From assembly GCA_035293945.1 (NCBI GenBank), contig DATGLV010000039.1, positions 1 through 64,000 of the forward strand: a stretch of DNA of 64,000 nt, written 5' to 3'. Below the pieces are notes generated by a model that had not been told where the DNA came from, ran no database searches, and was given only the letters and a program-made list of their open reading frames with translations. Below are positions 7,958-17,054 of the stretch, in pieces. Position 1 is the first letter of the stretch, and the number at the start of each line of letters is the position of its first letter. Origin of the DNA: VAZQ01 sp035293945. Lineage in GTDB: Bacteria > Pseudomonadota > Alphaproteobacteria > Rhizobiales > Xanthobacteraceae. Made by a program: the position numbers and the translations under genes.

Positions 7958-10003
7958 ATGCAGAAAATCGGGCTCAATCGTCTCCTGCAATTGGCAGTGT
8001 TGCTGCCCGCGTCGGCCATGATGTCGTTTGGCCTGATTCTGGTCCTTCAGACCGTCACCAAATACCGCGAGGTGGAGCAACTGGGGGCGCTGGAAAAGCT
8101 CGTAACGGCAGCCAGCGCCCTGACCGTCAAGGCACTGAATCTGGAGTCGACAGCATCCCAGGCCTTCATGGCGAACGGCTCGCAGGCGCTGCGCAACGAA
8201 ATGATGGCCGCCCGAGCCGTTTCCGATGACAGCATTCGTTCATTCAAGGATGCCGCCGCAACCACCACCCTGACGGACGTAAAGGCGCTGAGCATCATCG
8301 GCGATATCGAGCGTCGACTAAACGACCTCGACGACTTCCGCCACAAGGTCGATACGCAAACGCTCGATAACAGACGATGGGGCGTCCTGTTGCAACCCAT
8401 CACCACGGGGCTGGCGGATTTGTTTCAGCGCATCGCTTATCTGCTGAACGAAGATAAGCTGGTGGAGCGGTTGCTGGCACTGAGCGCGATAATGCAAATG
8501 AACGACGCGGAAAAAATTGAGGCCAACCGCCTCGAGACGGCGCTGAATGCCGGAGCGCTCGATTCCGCAACCTATCAGCTGGTCCTTACCGGTCTGGCAA
8601 AGGAGACGATATTCGGCGAGCAGTTCGATGACTTCGGGCCCCCCGCGGTACGCGAACGCCTGGCGCAATTTGCCGCCGGACCCGATGGTCGCGCGATCGA
8701 CGCGCTGCGGCCCGCAGTTCTCGCGGCGGCGACCGGCGGCAAGGTCGGTGCGGCGGACGCCAACCGCTGGCGCGCCGCTATGGCGGCGCGGAGCGTGGTC
8801 TGGTCGGCGGCGGTCGGCGCGACGCTCGATGATCTGACGGCCACCACTGAAGCCCTGAGAGCCGGCGCGCGCCTGCGCCTGTTCCTCTATCTCGCGGGCA
8901 GTCTCCTGGCGGCCGTTTTCGCCGTCGTGCTGAGCCGCGCGGTGCTGCGGATGGTGCGCCGGCTGCTCGGTGAGCTGACGCAGGCCATGCAGGAGCTTGC
9001 CAAGGGCAGCCTCGCGGTGGAAGTGCCGGGCCGTGACCGCTCCGACGACATCGGTGCCATGGCCAGGTCGGTGGAGGTGTTCAAGCAGAATGCCCTGTCA
9101 ATGCGCCGCATGGAGCAGGAACGCGAGGAGCAGAAGGAGCGTGGGCGGCTGGAAAAGCAAGCGGCCCTGGGCCAGCTCGCGGACTCCTTCGAGGGCGAGG
9201 TCATGGGTGTTGCCCGCAGCGTGGCGGCCGCCGCCGCGCAGCTGCAGCAGAATGCGGACCGGATGAGCACGGCTGCGAGCGAGACCGACCGGCAATCGAA
9301 GCGCGTTGCCGCCGCCGCCGAACAGGCGCTCGACAACGTGCGTTCGGTTGCGGTCGCGGTCGAGCAAATGGCGAAATCCGTCGACGAGATCGGTCAGCAG
9401 GCGGGCGCCGCCACCAAGGTCACCGCCGGCGCGGTGGCTCAAGCGGGCAGCGCCGCGGAAATGATGCAAAGTTTGGTGACGGCGGTCGAACGCATCGGCG
9501 AGGTGATCGAGCTGATCAACGCGATTGCATCGCAGACCAATTTGCTTGCCCTCAATGCCACCATCGAGGCCGCCCGCGCCGGGGAATCTGGAAAAGGTTT
9601 TGCGGTGGTGGCATCGGAGGTGAAGAATCTCGCTGCGCAGACCGCCCGGGCAACTGACGAGATCACCACGCAGATCCACGCGATCCAGGGCGGCACTAAC
9701 CAGGCGGTCGCCGCAATCCAGGCGATCAGCGGCACCGTTCGCGAGATCAATGCGATTTCCGCTGCGATCGCCGCCGCGGTCGAGCAGCAGAATGCAACCA
9801 ATGCCGAGATCGCGCGCAATGCCGATCAGGTCGCCCGCGGCTCACGCGACGTCTCCGCCAATATCGGCAGCGTGAGCCGGGCGGCCGCTGATACCGATCG
9901 AACCTCCAAGGACATCCTGCAGGCAGCGGCCGAGCTCACCCGACAGGGCGAGCTCTTGCGGGTCGGTGCGGACGGCTTCATCGCGCGGGTGCGTGCAGCC
10001 TGA
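7958..10003 (+). CDS. Methyl-accepting chemotaxis protein with NIT-like periplasmic sensor
   Basis: This is a full-length chemoreceptor. TM1 spans about residues 9-32. The periplasmic region of about 270 residues is rich in helices and resembles the nitrate/nitrite-sensing NIT domain. TM2 is at about 305-327, then HAMP to about 378, then the signalling domain with QTNLLALNATIEAARAG near residue 526. The start chosen (ATG 7958) puts TM1 at the very N-terminus. An ATG at 7910 would add 16 polar residues before the helix and is less likely. The C-terminus lacks the aromatic pentapeptide seen in the first receptor, so CheR/CheB must act on it without a tether. It is convergent with the next gene, 6 bases away. 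Confidence 0.92.
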   Translation: MQKIGLNRLLQLAVLLPASAMMSFGLILVLQTVTKYREVEQLGALEKLVTAASALTVKALNLESTASQAFMANGSQALRNEMMAARAVSDDSIRSFKDAAATTTLTDVKALSIIGDIERRLNDLDDFRHKVDTQTLDNRRWGVLLQPITTGLADLFQRIAYLLNEDKLVERLLALSAIMQMNDAEKIEANRLETALNAGALDSATYQLVLTGLAKETIFGEQFDDFGPPAVRERLAQFAAGPDGRAIDALRPAVLAAATGGKVGAADANRWRAAMAARSVVWSAAVGATLDDLTATTEALRAGARLRLFLYLAGSLLAAVFAVVLSRAVLRMVRRLLGELTQAMQELAKGSLAVEVPGRDRSDDIGAMARSVEVFKQNALSMRRMEQEREEQKERGRLEKQAALGQLADSFEGEVMGVARSVAAAAAQLQQNADRMSTAASETDRQSKRVAAAAEQALDNVRSVAVAVEQMAKSVDEIGQQAGAATKVTAGAVAQAGSAAEMMQSLVTAVERIGEVIELINAIASQTNLLALNATIEAARAGESGKGFAVVASEVKNLAAQTARATDEITTQIHAIQGGTNQAVAAIQAISGTVREINAISAAIAAAVEQQNATNAEIARNADQVARGSRDVSANIGSVSRAAADTDRTSKDILQAAAELTRQGELLRVGADGFIARVRAA

Positions 10004-10009
10004 GGATAC

Positions 10010-11068
10010 TCAGCGCGACCGGAACAGCTCGTTGAAGGTCGTCTGCATCTTCTTCTGCTGCTCGGCGGAGGAAATAGTGACGATCACCTTCTTCTGCTGC
10101 AGCCGGTCGATGATGCCGGGCGGATTGGTCTCGACGTCTGTCCGCGTCGGCAGGCGTCCCTTCTTGGTGAGGAACTGCTGGGCTTCGCGGCTCAGCATGA
10201 AATTGGCCGCGAGCTGCGCTGCCTTGGGGTGCGGGGCTTGGCTGTAGATTCCGATTGATCCGAAGGCGAGGCCGACCGGATCGAGCGGCCAGAAATCCGT
10301 CGGCGCCCCTGACAACAGCACGTTCACGGTGAGGCCCACATAGTTGTTGAGCGCGACCCAATATTCGCCGGAGCCGACCGAGCGCGCGAGTACCAGATGC
10401 CCGTCGACCACGACCGGCCTGAGCGTGGCGACGATGTCCTGCACCAGCTTGCGCCCGCGCTCCTCGCCGTAAAAGTCGAATATGCCACTCAGCCATTCGG
10501 AATCGGTTGCGTCGATCGCGACCTTGCCGGCCCATTCCTTGTGATTGAGAAACTCCTCGTAGGTCTTCGGCAGCTCCTGCTTCTTGACGAAATTTGTGTT
10601 GTAGGCCGGTGCACCGTAATTGCCATACACGCCGTACCAGCGGCCGTTGGGCGAACGCGCCTGCGGGATCAGGTTCTTGGCCTCCGGCGGCGTAAACTGC
10701 AACAGCACTTCATCTGGTAATCGATAAACCGGCGTTGTGGCCACAAGATCCCAGCTGCGCTGGCGCGCCCGATATTCGATGGCGATGCGGGCCAGGATGC
10801 TGGCGTCGGAGGAGCGCACGTAGTTGACCTTGACGCCGCTCGCGTTCTGGAACAGTTGCCAATAGGGCAGCGCCTCCTCCTCGTTCATCGAGCCGTAGAC
10901 GATGAGCTCTCCCTCGGCCTTGGCGGCGGCGGCGAGCTCGGGAACCATCCACGAAGGCTGTGGAGGCGATGGCGCCGCTGGCTGCGCCAGCGCCGCGGCA
11001 AAGCGCGCGCTCGCAATGAGCATCGTGCAAGCGATTGCGCAAATCGCCGGTTTGCGACAGCGGGGCAA
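10010..11068 (-). CDS. ABC transporter solute-binding protein, Fe3+/thiamine-type family
   Basis: This is a 352-residue periplasmic binding protein with an N-terminal hydrophobic signal peptide ending near AAALAQ. The body starts with the family-typical segment EGELIVYGSMNEEEALP. The TTG start at 11066-11068 is supported by an AGGGAGG Shine-Dalgarno just upstream on the minus strand. The family binds ferric ion, but also phosphonates, thiamine or organic acids, so the ligand is open. A second protein of the same superfamily lies at 17051. Both flank an acyl-CoA catabolic gene set, which makes an organic acid plausible. Confidence 0.88.
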   Translation of the reverse strand: MPRCRKPAICAIACTMLIASARFAAALAQPAAPSPPQPSWMVPELAAAAKAEGELIVYGSMNEEEALPYWQLFQNASGVKVNYVRSSDASILARIAIEYRARQRSWDLVATTPVYRLPDEVLLQFTPPEAKNLIPQARSPNGRWYGVYGNYGAPAYNTNFVKKQELPKTYEEFLNHKEWAGKVAIDATDSEWLSGIFDFYGEERGRKLVQDIVATLRPVVVDGHLVLARSVGSGEYWVALNNYVGLTVNVLLSGAPTDFWPLDPVGLAFGSIGIYSQAPHPKAAQLAANFMLSREAQQFLTKKGRLPTRTDVETNPPGIIDRLQQKKVIVTISSAEQQKKMQTTFNELFRSR

Positions 11069-11196
11069 GGCAACCTCCCTTGTTTGTTGTTTTATCCGAT
11101 TGGCGGCCGGCGTGGCTGTTGCCCACGAGGTTAGCCGAAATCAGCGCGACTGGCGAGGCAGGCTCGCCGCATGGGGACCTCGCCGTGACGGATCTC

Positions 11197-11913
11197 TTAC
11201 ATCTGCGGTCGCGCGCTCGACTTCGGCCAGCGCTTGCGGCTGTGCTTGAGACCGAGGCCGGCCATCAGTGCGGCCATGCGGATCGGCGCCCCGATGCCTT
11301 CCACTACCGGCACGCCGAGCTCGCCCGCGAGCCAGTCGGGCTTGAGATGCACCGGGCATTGGGTGATGCCGTGCACCACGATCACGTCCGCCCCATCTTC
11401 GTCGATCAGCGAGCGCGCTGCGGTCATGAAGTTCTTGATCATGACATCCTTGTTGGCGCCGATGTCCTTCAGCTTGAAGCCGGAGGCGCGGCGGCCGGCG
11501 ATCCACGGCTCCATGCCGTAGTAGCGCGTTTGCGTGATCTGCCGCGGGATGACGGACTCGTGATAGCAAATGATGCCGAAGCGGTCGCCCAGCTGCGCCG
11601 CGATGTGGAACATCGCCTCGCACGGCCCGATGATCGGAATATCGACCAGCGAGCGCCCGCCGTCGACCCCCAGATCGAGCGTGCCGAGCGGCACAGCCGC
11701 ATCGTAGCCTTCGCGTTCCGCCTGCAAATAGCCGGCGTGATAGTAGGGCGCGACGAGCTGGATCTCCGCCGGCCCGAGCCCGCCGAAGGGTGCCGGTGGA
11801 ACCGAGATGATGCCGACCTCCACCTCGGCCGAAGAGAAGCTCTTCGCCACTTTTTCGCGCAGCGCCCGCTCCTCGCTCGGGTAGTCGCCGATGATGAATG
11901 CAACGCGGATCAT
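11197..11913 (-). CDS. Asp/Glu/hydantoin racemase superfamily protein
   Basis: This is a 238-residue protein of the aspartate/hydantoin racemase fold, with IRVAFIIGDYPSEE at the N-terminus and DVIVVHGITQCPV at the second lobe. Classical members use two opposed cysteines. Here the second-lobe motif retains one Cys (GITQC), but the first-lobe position reads PLGTLDLG without Cys. One-base racemisation is therefore doubtful, and a decarboxylase or isomerase activity is an alternative. The start at 11913 follows a GAGAGGGAG ribosome site, which rules out the longer upstream frame. It is divergent from the enolase-superfamily gene, with about 100 bases between them. Confidence 0.82.
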   Translation of the reverse strand: MIRVAFIIGDYPSEERALREKVAKSFSSAEVEVGIISVPPAPFGGLGPAEIQLVAPYYHAGYLQAEREGYDAAVPLGTLDLGVDGGRSLVDIPIIGPCEAMFHIAAQLGDRFGIICYHESVIPRQITQTRYYGMEPWIAGRRASGFKLKDIGANKDVMIKNFMTAARSLIDEDGADVIVVHGITQCPVHLKPDWLAGELGVPVVEGIGAPIRMAALMAGLGLKHSRKRWPKSSARPQM

Positions 11914-12016
11914 TTGCCGCTCCCTCTCAGGTTGGGCCCAAGCCTTTCGGTAGCCCCCAAGTTTCGCTACAACAAGCGCGGCATCGCAAGAAAGAAAATC
12001 TTCCCGGGAGGAAGCG

Positions 12017-13114
12017 ATGATCATCCGCGAGCTCGAGGTCACGTCCTGCACGATGCGCAAGGAGGACCCGGCTTGGCGCTTTGCGCTCGCCGCCAGCCCG
12101 GTGACCGAGGGGCATGTGGTCCGCATTGCGACCGATGACGGGGTCGAGGGCTTCGGCTATGCGTCGGCGACCGCGCACATGGGCTCCATTCCGGGCACGC
12201 TCGCGGCGGAGCTTGCGCTGTTTCGTCCGTTGCTGCTCGGCCATGACGCGCACGGCATCGAAGCCTTGCTGCAGGCGCTCGAGGCCAGCATGCGCGGCGC
12301 ACAGCAGGCCAAGGCGGCGATCGATTGCGCCCTGCACGATCTCAATGCGCGTGCGCTCGGCGTGCCGCTTAATCGGCTGTTCGGCGGTACCGTGCGGGAC
12401 AGCGTGCCGATCCTGCGTATCCTCGCCATCAAGGCTCCGCCGGAGATGGCCTCGCAAGCCCGCAAGCTCGTCGATCGCGGCTATCGCTACCTGAAGATCA
12501 AGGTGCACGGCGATGTCGATGAGGATGTGGCGCGCGTTGCGGCGATCCGCGCGGAGGTCGGCGCCGACATCCATCTGACCATCGATGCGAACCAGTCCTA
12601 CAGCCCCAAGGACGCGATCACCGCGCTCAATCGCATGGCCGAGCATCGCATCGACTTGGTCGAGCAGCCGGTCGCGGCCGACGATCTTGAAGGCCTCGCC
12701 CTGGTGACACGCTCGGTTCCGGTGACGGTCGAGGCGGACGAGGCGGCGGGCTCGCTGCGTGAAGTGTTCACACTGGTGGCGCGGCGCGCTGTTGACGCAG
12801 TGAGCCTGAAAATCCCCAAGCTTGGCGGCTTGCGCAATACGCTCGCGGCTGCGCGCCTGTGCGAGGCGGCGCATATCCGTTACCGGCTGGGCGCCGCAGT
12901 CGGCAGCCGGCTCCTTGCCGCGCACGCGCTGCACCTCGCCTGTTCGCTTCCCGGCGTCGACTACGCGTGCGAGCTCGGCGAGTTCGATCGCCTGCTCGAT
13001 GACCCGTTCACCGGCCTCGAGGTCGAGCATGGGGAGCTGCGGCTGCCGGCGGGCCCGGGCGCCGGCGTGCAGCTGCTCGCTGCCGAAGGGGCGCGACCGG
13101 CACGGTCCGCTTGA
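12017..13114 (+). CDS. Enolase superfamily enzyme, muconate cycloisomerase/dipeptide epimerase subgroup
   Basis: The product has the two-domain enolase fold. The catalytic pattern is complete: K160-x-K162 in LKIKVH, metal ligands D190 (DAN), E216 (EQP) and D241 (EADEA), and the opposing K265 in SLKIPKLGG. This places it in the MLE subgroup, whose members cycloisomerise muconates, epimerise dipeptides or racemise N-acylamino acids. The start has a GGGAGGA site at 12006-12012. The gene leads a same-strand run into the thiolase-like, DUF35 and acyl-CoA synthetase genes, so it probably acts in an acid catabolic route. Confidence 0.9.
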   Translation: MIIRELEVTSCTMRKEDPAWRFALAASPVTEGHVVRIATDDGVEGFGYASATAHMGSIPGTLAAELALFRPLLLGHDAHGIEALLQALEASMRGAQQAKAAIDCALHDLNARALGVPLNRLFGGTVRDSVPILRILAIKAPPEMASQARKLVDRGYRYLKIKVHGDVDEDVARVAAIRAEVGADIHLTIDANQSYSPKDAITALNRMAEHRIDLVEQPVAADDLEGLALVTRSVPVTVEADEAAGSLREVFTLVARRAVDAVSLKIPKLGGLRNTLAAARLCEAAHIRYRLGAAVGSRLLAAHALHLACSLPGVDYACELGEFDRLLDDPFTGLEVEHGELRLPAGPGAGVQLLAAEGARPARSA

Positions 13115-13197
13115 GGCTGCTCCATGCCAGCACGATGAGGTGACGAAACGAGTTGCAGGAACGGCAAACAGAAAAGCAAAGAGGGAGGAGAATAATA

Positions 13198-14400
13198 GTG
13201 CCAAAACATGCGTCTTCTGGACAATACGCGATCGTCGGTCTCGGCGTGGTCGCGGGTCCGCAAGCAGAGCATTCCGAGCGAATGGTGGCGTCGGAAGCGG
13301 CGCGGCGCGCCATCGCGGATGCGGGCCTCATGCCCAAAGACATCGATGGCGCCATCGACCTGCGCCGCACCGGCGGCGGCGGCGACCGCGCGAATTATGT
13401 GGATGCGTATTCGCGCCTGCTCGGTCTCAACAATTGCTTCTATTTCGTGGTCGGCCGCGGCGGTGCGCTGGCAGGGCTCGGCATCGCCACCGCCCTGTCG
13501 TTTCTCGACCGTGGCATCGCCAATTACGTCTGCATCATGGGGGCGGTGACGGACTGGTCGCAAGCGCAGGAATCGCGCAAGGCCGGTCATCGCGGCATGG
13601 CGCACCCGGAGAAGGCCGGCTACTGGGGCAAGGCGCTCGGCGATCTGCGCGCGGTCAGCCATCACAGCTGGATGGCGGCTCGGCACATGGCGGTCTACGG
13701 CACCACCAGCCGCCAGCTCGGCGCCATATCGGTCGCCCAACGCGCCTGGGCCTGCAAGAACCCGGAAGCCAAGATGTACGGGCGCCCGATCACCATCGAG
13801 GACCATCAGAATTCGCAACTGGTCGCGGAGCCCTATCGTCTGCTCGACATCAGCCTGGTCTCCGACGGCGGCATCGCCTTCATCCTCACGACCGCGGAGC
13901 GCGCCAAGTCCAGCCCCAAGCCGCCCGTCTACGTGCTCGGTCAGGGCTTCGGCGAAGTCTCGTCGGATCTGTGGTGGGATAAGAAGAATTTCACCCATAT
14001 GGCGGTGCCGCGCGCGAAGGCGCAGGCCTTCGGCCAGGCAAACCTGACGCTTGCCGATGTCGATTGCGTGCAATTCTACGATTGCTTCACCGCCGAGGTG
14101 CTGTTCCAGCTCGAGGACTATGGCTTCTGCAATAAGGGCGAAGGCGGCGCCTTCGTCGAATCCGGCGCCATCGGTCCGGGCGGCAGCATTCCGGTGAACA
14201 CCTCGGGCGGCCTGCTCTCCTGCTACCACCTCGGCGATCTTACCGGCATGGCGGAGGCGATCCGTCAGCTGCGCGGCGAAGCCGGCGAGCGGCAGGTCAA
14301 GGACTGCGACGTGGTCATGACCACCGGGCATGGGGGAGAGCTGGTGTCTCCCGGAATGTGCTCGATCCATACCTGCACATTGTTGGGGAGGCATCCATGA
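13198..14400 (+). CDS. Thiolase-superfamily protein lacking the N-terminal nucleophilic Cys (acyl-CoA lyase-like)
   Basis: This is a 400-residue protein of the non-decarboxylating thiolase fold, SCP-x/Ltp2-like branch. The segment where thiolases carry the acylated Cys (CxSG) reads GRGGALAGLG here. The C-terminal half keeps YDCFTAEVLFQLEDYGF and NTSGG motifs. In Ltp2-type proteins these occur in retro-aldol lyases that work with a DUF35 partner, and that partner follows here with an ATGA overlap. The GTG start at 13198 is chosen because of the strong GAGGGAGGAG site at 13181-13190. A longer frame from 13153 runs through that site. A true thiolase seems unlikely. Confidence 0.87.
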   Translation: MPKHASSGQYAIVGLGVVAGPQAEHSERMVASEAARRAIADAGLMPKDIDGAIDLRRTGGGGDRANYVDAYSRLLGLNNCFYFVVGRGGALAGLGIATALSFLDRGIANYVCIMGAVTDWSQAQESRKAGHRGMAHPEKAGYWGKALGDLRAVSHHSWMAARHMAVYGTTSRQLGAISVAQRAWACKNPEAKMYGRPITIEDHQNSQLVAEPYRLLDISLVSDGGIAFILTTAERAKSSPKPPVYVLGQGFGEVSSDLWWDKKNFTHMAVPRAKAQAFGQANLTLADVDCVQFYDCFTAEVLFQLEDYGFCNKGEGGAFVESGAIGPGGSIPVNTSGGLLSCYHLGDLTGMAEAIRQLRGEAGERQVKDCDVVMTTGHGGELVSPGMCSIHTCTLLGRHP

Positions 14401-14873
14401 GCGGCGAAGCCAAGATGAGCGGCGAAGCAAACGTCATTGTCAGCAATGAGCCATGGAAGAAGCCGCTGCCCAATATCGACAAGGACAATGCGCCGTTCTT
14501 CGAAGGGCTCAAGCGCCACCAGTTCCTGGTCTGGCGCTGCAAGAAATGCGGCGCGTCATATTGGCCGAAGGCTTACTGCCAGAATCACGCCAACGAGCCA
14601 TTTGCGGCCAACATGGATTGGGCGCCGGCGAGCGGGCGCGGCAAGATCTTCGCGTTCAACCGCCACCACATGGCGTTCCACCCTGCCTTCAAGGACGACA
14701 TCCCTTACGTCTATGCGCTGATCGAGCTCGACGAAGGGCCGCTCGTCTCCTCGACGCTGGTCGGTGATCGCTTGCCGAAGGATGTGTACGACATCGGCCA
14801 GAAGGTTGAGGTCGTCTACGAGGACCATCCGGCGGAAGGATTCTCTCTGCCGCGCTTTCGCATCGTCGATTGA
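14397..14873 (+). CDS. DUF35 zinc-ribbon/OB-fold acyl-CoA-associated protein
   Basis: This is a 158-residue partner of the thiolase-like protein. The N-terminal zinc ribbon has CKKCG followed by YCQNH, so the fourth ligand appears to be His rather than Cys. The OB fold follows (GKIFAFNRHHMAFHPAF). In ChsH2/Ltp2 systems such subunits complete the CoA-thioester active site. The ATG at 14397 overlaps the thiolase-like stop (ATGA), which indicates coupled translation and probably a stable complex. Confidence 0.88.
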   Translation: MSGEAKMSGEANVIVSNEPWKKPLPNIDKDNAPFFEGLKRHQFLVWRCKKCGASYWPKAYCQNHANEPFAANMDWAPASGRGKIFAFNRHHMAFHPAFKDDIPYVYALIELDEGPLVSSTLVGDRLPKDVYDIGQKVEVVYEDHPAEGFSLPRFRIVD

Positions 14874-14903
14874 CGAAGTGATGGCGGCGGGACCGCGAGG
14901 CTG

Positions 14904-17054
14904 ATGATGCAAGAGGTCATCCGCGCAAACCCGCTTCAGGCCTTGCTGCGGCCGCGTGCGCTCGCGGTCGTCGGGGTCTCGCCCAAGGGGGGGGTGGGAG
15001 CGCGAATTCTCGAATCCAATGCGCGGTTCGGTCAGGCGGTGCGGGCTTGGCCGGTCAATCCAAATCATCGGGAGATCGCCGGGCAGCGCTGCTACGCTTC
15101 GTTCGGCGAGTTGCCCGAACGACCCGATTGCGTGGTGATTTCCCTGCCCGCCGAGGCGGTCCTCGATGTGGTCGCTGATGCGGCTGCCGCCGGCATTCCG
15201 GCTGCCTTCATCATCTCTGAAGGCTTTGCGGATGCGGCGAACGAAGCGGGGCGCGCCCTGCAGGCGCGCTTGGTGGCGATCGCGAGTGCGGCCGGCATGA
15301 TGGTCGCCGGCCCCAATTGCATGGGGATCGCAAGCCTCCACTACGGCTTTGCCGCCACCATGGCGGACATTCCGGCGCAGGCGACACGCGGGGGCATTTC
15401 GCTCGTGTCGCAGAGCGGGGGCTTGCTCAACTCCTTCGCCGAGCTCACCAGCAATCGGGGTATCGGCGTCAACTATCTCATCTCCAGCGGCAACGAGGCC
15501 GGGCTGGAAATGGCCGATTACATCTGCGCACTCGCCGAGGATCCGGCGACTCGCGTGATCGCCTGTATCATGGAGGGCGCCAAGGACGGTCGTCGCTTCC
15601 GCGCCGCGATCGAAGGCGCCGCTCGCGTGAAGCCGGTCGTCGTGCTCAAGCTCGGCCGCAGCGAATTCGGCCAGCGGGCAACTCTCGCCCATACCGGCAC
15701 ATTGGCCGGCCGGCACGAGGCTTTTGCGGCGCTGTTTCGTCAGAACGGGGTCGCACTGGTGGATTCGATCGATATGCTGGTCGAAACCGCCGCGTTGTTT
15801 GATCGTGCGCCGCTGCCGCAAGGCGACCGCGTCGTGATGATGACGGTGTCAGGTGGCGCCACCTCGCTGATCGGCGACCTCGGGGAAAGGGCCGGCATCA
15901 ACTTTCCGGCGATCGCCTCGGCGACGAATTCGCGCGTGCAGGAGATCCTGGGCGTCGAGCGGACCCTCGGCAATCCGCTCGACACCGTCGGCCTCCCGCG
16001 CCTGCGCCGGGACGGCAACATCACCGCGGTGGTGCAGGCGCTCCTCGACGACGATGACATCGACTTGATCGGGCTCGTGCTCGGCATGCGCGCCGACGGC
16101 TGGGACTCGCATCAGGATCTGCTCGAGCGCCTGGCAGCTGCCGCGCGCGGCACGCAGAAGCCGGTGCTGCTCGTCTCATTCATGTCCAACAGTCTCACGC
16201 GACATTGGCGCGCCTTCTCGCAGTCGAGCGGGCTGCCGCTGGTCGAGGATCTGGCGCGCGGGCTTGCGGCCGTCCGCCATCTGGTCGACTACGCTGCGTT
16301 CCGCCGCCGTGCTGCGGCCGCGGCGGTGCGCGGACACGCCGCGGCGAAGATCGACCTCGGGCCGATCCCGTCCGGCCGCACGCTGACTGAAGCCGAGAGC
16401 AAGCAAATCCTCGCCAAGGTCGGCCTGCCGGTTACACGCGAGCGCCTTGCGCATACCCCGGCGGAAGCAGCGCGGCTCGCCGCGCAACTCGGCGGCGCGG
16501 TGGCACTGAAGGTTCAATCGGCCGACATTCCGCACAAATCCGACATCGGCGGCGTGCATCTGGGCGCGATCGGCGCGACCCAAGTCAAGGCCGCCGCCGA
16601 GAAGGTGCTGGAAAATGCCCGGCGCAATTGCCCGCAGGCGACGATTGACGGCGTGCTGGTGCAGGAAATGGTCACCGACGCGGTCGAGTTCTTTCTCGGC
16701 ATGACCTATGACGCCCAATTCGGCCCGCTCGTCGTCTGCGGCGCGGGCGGCGTGACGGTCGAGGTCTTCAAGGACACGGCGGTGCTGCTGCCGCCGGTCG
16801 ATCGCGAGGACATCCTTGCCGCACTCGAACGCCTGAGGGCCAAGGCGTTGCTCGAAGGATTCCGCGGCGCACCGCCGCGCGATGTTGAGGCGCTTGTTGC
16901 CTGTTGCGTGCGCTTTGCCGAATTTTTGCTGGCGACCGACGGCGCCTTTGCGGCGATCGATCTCAATCCGGTGCTTGTCTGTGCCCGCGGGCGCGGCGTG
17001 CGCATCGCCGACGCCCTGATCGTAACCACGCCGGCCAGAGGAGAAAGCGCATGA
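14904..17054 (+). CDS. ADP-forming acyl-CoA synthetase, fused alpha-beta
   Basis: This is a 716-residue enzyme with the domain order of NDP-forming acyl-CoA synthetases. A CoA-binding Rossmann domain (RALAVVGVSPKGG) comes first. Two succinyl-CoA-ligase-like flavodoxin domains follow, with the phosphorylated His in ATLAHTGTLAG. A C-terminal ATP-grasp domain starts near residue 495 (LTEAESKQILAKVGLPV). It would activate a carboxylic acid to a CoA thioester, feeding the lyase pair upstream. The substrate cannot be read from sequence. It ends in an ATGA overlap with the next solute-binding protein gene, so uptake and activation are co-expressed. Confidence 0.93.
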   Translation: MMQEVIRANPLQALLRPRALAVVGVSPKGGVGARILESNARFGQAVRAWPVNPNHREIAGQRCYASFGELPERPDCVVISLPAEAVLDVVADAAAAGIPAAFIISEGFADAANEAGRALQARLVAIASAAGMMVAGPNCMGIASLHYGFAATMADIPAQATRGGISLVSQSGGLLNSFAELTSNRGIGVNYLISSGNEAGLEMADYICALAEDPATRVIACIMEGAKDGRRFRAAIEGAARVKPVVVLKLGRSEFGQRATLAHTGTLAGRHEAFAALFRQNGVALVDSIDMLVETAALFDRAPLPQGDRVVMMTVSGGATSLIGDLGERAGINFPAIASATNSRVQEILGVERTLGNPLDTVGLPRLRRDGNITAVVQALLDDDDIDLIGLVLGMRADGWDSHQDLLERLAAAARGTQKPVLLVSFMSNSLTRHWRAFSQSSGLPLVEDLARGLAAVRHLVDYAAFRRRAAAAAVRGHAAAKIDLGPIPSGRTLTEAESKQILAKVGLPVTRERLAHTPAEAARLAAQLGGAVALKVQSADIPHKSDIGGVHLGAIGATQVKAAAEKVLENARRNCPQATIDGVLVQEMVTDAVEFFLGMTYDAQFGPLVVCGAGGVTVEVFKDTAVLLPPVDREDILAALERLRAKALLEGFRGAPPRDVEALVACCVRFAEFLLATDGAFAAIDLNPVLVCARGRGVRIADALIVTTPARGESA

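Noticed and set aside
11035..12138. Plus-strand open frame of 367 codons over the racemase-like gene
   Set aside because: It is antisense to a recognisable protein with a strong ribosome site. Its translation is His/Arg/Asp-rich without domain pattern.
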